Shown here: positions 22,659 to 26,203 of the stretch, piece after piece
Layout: each line of letters begins with the position of its first letter
How positions within the stretch are numbered: position 1 is the stretch's first letter
Assembly (NCBI GenBank): GCA_035559715.1
Contig: DATMAW010000252.1
Location: 1-26,203 of the forward strand
Direction: 5' to 3'
Source of the DNA: JACQHC01 sp035559715
Lineage (GTDB): Bacteria; Gemmatimonadota; Gemmatimonadetes; Gemmatimonadales; GWC2-71-9
Length of the DNA: 26,203 nucleotides
Notes under the pieces: generated by a model
What the model was told of the DNA's origin: nothing
What the model saw: only the letters and a program-made list of their open reading frames with translations
The model's database searches: none
Program-made: the position numbers and the translations under genes

Positions 22659-25600
22659 TCAGCGCCGACGCACCACCCGCGTGTTGTACTCCCGCAGGTA
22701 GCGCTGGTGCGCCGCGCCGGTCGGATAGGACTCGTCCTCGGCGTACGGGTATTGTCGATTCGCATGGAACGGCAGCGGCTCGACCGTGTTACCGAACGCC
22801 GTGTTCATGTCGGCGTCCTTGATCCAGCCGTCGGTGTAGAGCAGGAACGTGCGCTTCCATCCCTGTGGCACGGCGGCGGACGCGGCGTCGAACTCCACCG
22901 TGAGCTCATCCCCGGGGCCCATGACGACGTACATGTCGTCCGCGCGTTCCAGAAGCGCGAGTACGTCACCGAAGCGCGTGAACGCGCCCTCGATCGGCCG
23001 CCAGGGAGATTCCCGCGTCACGTCGTCGTAGGTGAACCAGTGCGGGCCGTAGCGACCTCCGCGGCGGTACATGCGGGAGAACCCGCGGTAATGGAGATCC
23101 GCGGTCCGCACCGTCAGCGGCGTCACCCGGACCGCGCTCTCCGCCACACGGGAGGCGACAAACGCATGATCCCAGTAGATCTGCATGTTGGTGCGGATGC
23201 GGATGTGACGGTCGCTCGTCGGGAACAGGCCCGCGAGGTCCACGACGATCGTCTTGTCCTTGCCCGATGGGAATCCAATGCTGGCCACGGCCGTCGTCCA
23301 CCGTCCGCGCGCGTCCCGCACCTCGAGCGACGGCAGCTGAACCCGTAATCGGGATTGCTGCGACAGCGCCACGTTGATGCTGGCGTCGGTGGGATAGATC
23401 CAGCCGCGAAGAAACAGATACGTGCCAGGGCGGCCGGCGTCGGGGTCGAGCTCCATGATCAGCTCGTGGGGCTCAACCAGGCCCTGGAACTGGAGCGGCG
23501 TGAGGTTGGAGACGTACAAGTCGTCACTCCTCCGCAGAGCCGGTAGCAGGTCAGCCCCGCGCTCGTCCCTGGCCGTACGCGGTGGGCGTGGCCGTACAAC
23601 GGGGAACAGCCGCAGGTGCACGGGGGCCGGGGGCACGAACCGCTCGTCCACGAACACGGCTACTGACTCCGGGTGATCGAGCGCCAGGAGTCGGGTCTCG
23701 TCGAGATACGCCGTCTCCCACAGCTCTTCGGTGAACTGGAGGACATACCGGCCACCGCGGGGGATCAGAGCCTCGCCCGGAACACGGAGGTACTCTTGCG
23801 ACGCCCCGGCAGGAGCCCACGCGGTCCCGCCGCCGCCCATGATTCCGAGCGGCATGCCTAGCGCGCTGCGCCACATCACGTCGGTCACGAAGCGGAAGCG
23901 TTCGCCATCCCACGTGTAGAGGAAGGCGCACGATCCCTTCAGCTGCTCCAGCTCCAAGACGTCCTGGTCCGTCCCGGGGAGATACACCGTCTGCGGCACG
24001 CCGTTGGGCCATTGGATGCGCAAGACGTCGGCCTTCAGGTGCGAGCCCAGGCCGACGTGCGTGGTAGGGGCGGTCACCACGCGCATTTGATAGATCTCCG
24101 AGGCGCGCACTTCGACCTTGGCGCCGATACCGAACGTGTTGTTTTTGCCGCTGCCCGTGCGGAGGGCGAGGAGCCGCACCTGCATGGAGAGCCGCGTATT
24201 CCCATCCTCGTTGCGCAGCAAGCGAACCCCCTCCGAGCCGGCCACGAGCAGATCGAGGTCGCCATCACCATCCACGTCGCTCGGGGCCACGGCCGTACCC
24301 CCCGCCGATCGCACGCTCCCCGGGAGAAGCTCCGAGCGGTCCCGGTACTTTCCGCTTCCGTCATTGTGGTAGAGAAACGCGCCGCTTGCCGTGGCCGCCC
24401 GCGGCGAGCCCACCACGACCAGATCGAGCCACCCGTCGTTGTCGTAGTCCACGAACTCCGCATCGTGCGCCGCAGTGGAGCGCAGCCGCTCGAAGACGGC
24501 CGAGGAACGGCTATCTCGGGTGAAGGTTCCATTCCCGCCGTTCCGCCACAACACAGGCTGGCCGCCGTTGCCACTCGCGACGAAGAGATCGAGCAGCCCG
24601 TCGTTGTCGTAATCTCCGGCAGCCGCAGCGCCCGAGCCCCCCGGCGTGGCAAGTCCGCTCTGGGCCGTCACGTCGGCAAAGCGCCGGGTTCCCGCGTTGC
24701 GGAACAGCAGGTCACTCCCGGACTCGTTCGCGACGAAGAGGTCAGTCCGCCCGTCATCGTCGAAATCGCCAAACGCAGCCGCCCGGGCTGAGCCCACACC
24801 GCCAAGCCCCATGCTGCCGGCCACTTCGGTGAACGTGCCATCGAGGTTGTTGCGGTAAACGAGGCGTTCTCCGTTCCCCGCAAGGAAGACATCGAGATCG
24901 CCGTCGTGGTCCAAATCAACGAACAACGCCAGCCGCGCACCTCTGCCCCCGCCGATGCCGGCCCGTGCCGTCATGTCGGCGAATCGCCCCGATTCGCTGT
25001 TCAGGAACAGACGCCCGCGGCCTTCCGTGTCGATGAGGAAGAGATCCAGTCGCCCGTCATTGTCGGAGTCCCCGAAAGCCGCATGCGTGGCACCGCCAGG
25101 CAGCGCGATCCCCGTATCGTCCGTGACGTCCACGAACTGCCCGCCGGCGCCGCGGTACAGACGGGCCCGCGCCGCCCGCTGCTCCAGCGCGCCCCCATAG
25201 TGGAACACGTCGTCTCCGCCGTCACCATCGAGGTCCCCAACGGCCAACGCTACGGGTGACTGATCGCGAGGCGCCGGCGCCGCCCCTGGTTCGGGAAGTC
25301 CGGCATCTCCGGTTGCGTCCGTGAACCGTGCAAGGCCGACCGGCGCCACCTGCTGCGACCGGAGGGCGATCAGGAAGCTCGGCGTGTAGTTGAACACGGG
25401 GCGACCCACGAGCGGACCCTCGATCCAGCTCACCTCGCCGAGCGAAGCCTGGTAGGCCGAGGTCAACTCCACCGCCCGTTGAAACCGCCGGAATAAAGAC
25501 GCGGCCTCATCGAATCGTCCCGCACGCAGCAGCTGGATGGACCGTTCGAGCTGGGTTCTGGCTTCCGCCGGAAGCTCGGGCGGTAGACGGCGCACCTCCT

Positions 25601-26171
25601 CGAGATGGCGTACGGCGCTGTCCGCCTCACCGCGGCGGATCAACTGATCCAGCAACGCGACTCGAACGGCCAGGTTGGCCGGCGCGAGGCCGAGCACCTG
25701 CCGCAGGCGATCTTCACGACGCCGCTGCGCCAAGCGGTCGGCGTCCTGACCGTCGAGTTCAGCAAGCGCGTACAGCACCCGAGGATTGTTGGGGCCGGAG
25801 CGCGAGAGCTGTTCCAGTGTGGCCCGCGCCTCCCGGACGCGCCCGTCGAGGGCGTGGAGCCGAGCGATCGCGAGGCCGATCTCCGCATTCGCGGGATCGA
25901 GTCTCAGCGCTCGAGCCAACTCCGTTTCGGCTTGCGTGTAGCGGCCGGCGCGCATGTAGGTGATTCCCAGATTGGCGTATCCCAACGGCTCTCTGGGCGC
26001 GAGCGCGATGAGCTTCTTGAATTGGGCTTCCGCCTCGGGCAACTCGCCTCGCTGCAGATGGTCAAGCCCAAGCGAGCGGACGCGGAAGACGCTCTCCGTG
26101 GGGTGCTGCTCCGGCCGGCAGGCCCCGAACGCGGCAGCGAGGATCAGGCCGAGCACGACCTTTGATCGCAT
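22659..26171 (-). CDS. Giant TPR - FG-GAP - ASPIC lipoprotein with unknown C-terminal region, 1170 aa
   Basis: A lipoprotein signal ends in AAAFGAC. Residues about 30-245 form tetratricopeptide repeats (EAQFKKLIALAPREP, YANLGITYMRAGRY, AETELARALRLDP). FG-GAP repeats from about 290 to 650 carry seven Ca loops (DLDGDGGDD, DSDNDGRLD, DLDHDGDLD, DFDDDGRTD, DYDNDGLLD, DYDNDGWLD, DVDGDGDLD). An ASPIC/UnbV domain lies at about 680-740 (NNTFGIGAKVEVRAS). The final ~430 residues begin FLYTWDGERFRFVTDVMWR and are unassigned. I chose the ATG at 26171 because it gives a clean signal and has a GCTAAT -10-like box nine bases upstream; an ATG at 26195 adds eight residues. The protein joins in one chain the TPR and CRTAC1 functions that are separate genes at 11120-13878. 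Confidence 0.86.
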   Translation of the reverse strand: MRSKVVLGLILAAAFGACRPEQHPTESVFRVRSLGLDHLQRGELPEAEAQFKKLIALAPREPLGYANLGITYMRAGRYTQAETELARALRLDPANAEIGLAIARLHALDGRVREARATLEQLSRSGPNNPRVLYALAELDGQDADRLAQRRREDRLRQVLGLAPANLAVRVALLDQLIRRGEADSAVRHLEEVRRLPPELPAEARTQLERSIQLLRAGRFDEAASLFRRFQRAVELTSAYQASLGEVSWIEGPLVGRPVFNYTPSFLIALRSQQVAPVGLARFTDATGDAGLPEPGAAPAPRDQSPVALAVGDLDGDGGDDVFHYGGALEQRAARARLYRGAGGQFVDVTDDTGIALPGGATHAAFGDSDNDGRLDLFLIDTEGRGRLFLNSESGRFADMTARAGIGGGRGARLALFVDLDHDGDLDVFLAGNGERLVYRNNLDGTFTEVAGSMGLGGVGSARAAAFGDFDDDGRTDLFVANESGSDLLFRNAGTRRFADVTAQSGLATPGGSGAAAAGDYDNDGLLDLFVASGNGGQPVLWRNGGNGTFTRDSRSSAVFERLRSTAAHDAEFVDYDNDGWLDLVVVGSPRAATASGAFLYHNDGSGKYRDRSELLPGSVRSAGGTAVAPSDVDGDGDLDLLVAGSEGVRLLRNEDGNTRLSMQVRLLALRTGSGKNNTFGIGAKVEVRASEIYQMRVVTAPTTHVGLGSHLKADVLRIQWPNGVPQTVYLPGTDQDVLELEQLKGSCAFLYTWDGERFRFVTDVMWRSALGMPLGIMGGGGTAWAPAGASQEYLRVPGEALIPRGGRYVLQFTEELWETAYLDETRLLALDHPESVAVFVDERFVPPAPVHLRLFPVVRPRPPRTARDERGADLLPALRRSDDLYVSNLTPLQFQGLVEPHELIMELDPDAGRPGTYLFLRGWIYPTDASINVALSQQSRLRVQLPSLEVRDARGRWTTAVASIGFPSGKDKTIVVDLAGLFPTSDRHIRIRTNMQIYWDHAFVASRVAESAVRVTPLTVRTADLHYRGFSRMYRRGGRYGPHWFTYDDVTRESPWRPIEGAFTRFGDVLALLERADDMYVVMGPGDELTVEFDAASAAVPQGWKRTFLLYTDGWIKDADMNTAFGNTVEPLPFHANRQYPYAEDESYPTGAAHQRYLREYNTRVVRRR

Positions 26172-26180
26172 GGGCGGGTG

Positions 26181-26186
26181 ATTAGC
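26181..26186 (-). promoter_or_regulatory. -10-like GCTAAT box before the giant TPR-CRTAC1 gene
   Basis: On the minus strand GCTAAT sits nine bases before the ATG at 26171 and no ribosome-binding site intervenes. It fits the leaderless pattern seen at 5931 and 18747. Only 32 bases of upstream sequence are available, so no -35 can be assessed. Confidence 0.27.
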
Positions 26187-26203
26187 GCAGGGCATCCATC
26201 AAC

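Overview
The window is high-GC bacterial DNA packed with protein genes. I see no tRNA, rRNA, CRISPR array, transposase or integrase. Small conserved hypotheticals, many secreted lipoproteins and several large FG-GAP/ASPIC (CRTAC1-type) proteins suggest a Gemmatimonadota-, Acidobacteriota- or similar soil/sediment lineage. This placement is inference from gene content, not a phylogenetic result. Twenty coding regions account for almost all of the sequence, and no stretch over 300 bases lacks a gene.

Layout. (A) 1-5784, minus strand: an operon-like run of an HPr-kinase-like protein, a nucleotidyltransferase-fold protein, a PqqD-like carrier, a PRMT-like methyltransferase with a small C-terminal domain, and a 68-residue peptide with an RR-type leader. 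After a 141-base gap come three small hypothetical genes and a lytic transglycosylase cut by the window edge. (B) 5945-11088, plus strand: a vanadium-haloperoxidase-like lipoprotein coupled by an ATGA overlap to a 1227-residue lipoprotein made of two fused CRTAC1 units. (C) 15986-11120, minus strand: a membrane cytochrome b / pentaheme cytochrome c fusion, a CRTAC1 protein and a membrane-anchored TPR protein. (D) 18738-16118, minus strand: a CRTAC1/UnbV-type protein followed two bases later by an RnfD/NqrB-like membrane protein (UnbU-type), the same pairing seen in enediyne clusters but with no enediyne PKS here. (E) 18761-22649, plus strand: an asparagine-synthetase-like enzyme, a radical SAM enzyme and a flavin-dependent halogenase-like oxidoreductase, each start codon overlapping the previous stop. 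(F) 26171-22659, minus strand: an 1170-residue lipoprotein with TPRs, FG-GAP repeats, an ASPIC domain and a large uncharacterised C-terminal region.

How it may work together (inference). Four exported CRTAC1-type Ca-binding propeller proteins alternate with redox enzymes: haloperoxidase, flavin enzyme, multiheme cytochrome and RnfD-like membrane protein. They also alternate with enzymes typical of peptide or small-molecule tailoring: PqqD, HprK-like, PRMT-like, ATP-dependent amidotransferase-like and radical SAM. The best candidates for something undescribed are cassette A with its candidate precursor peptide, operon E, and the UnbV/UnbU pair outside an enediyne cluster. Several first genes have no Shine-Dalgarno sequence but a -10-like hexamer 8-11 bases before the start codon, which suggests leaderless transcription.
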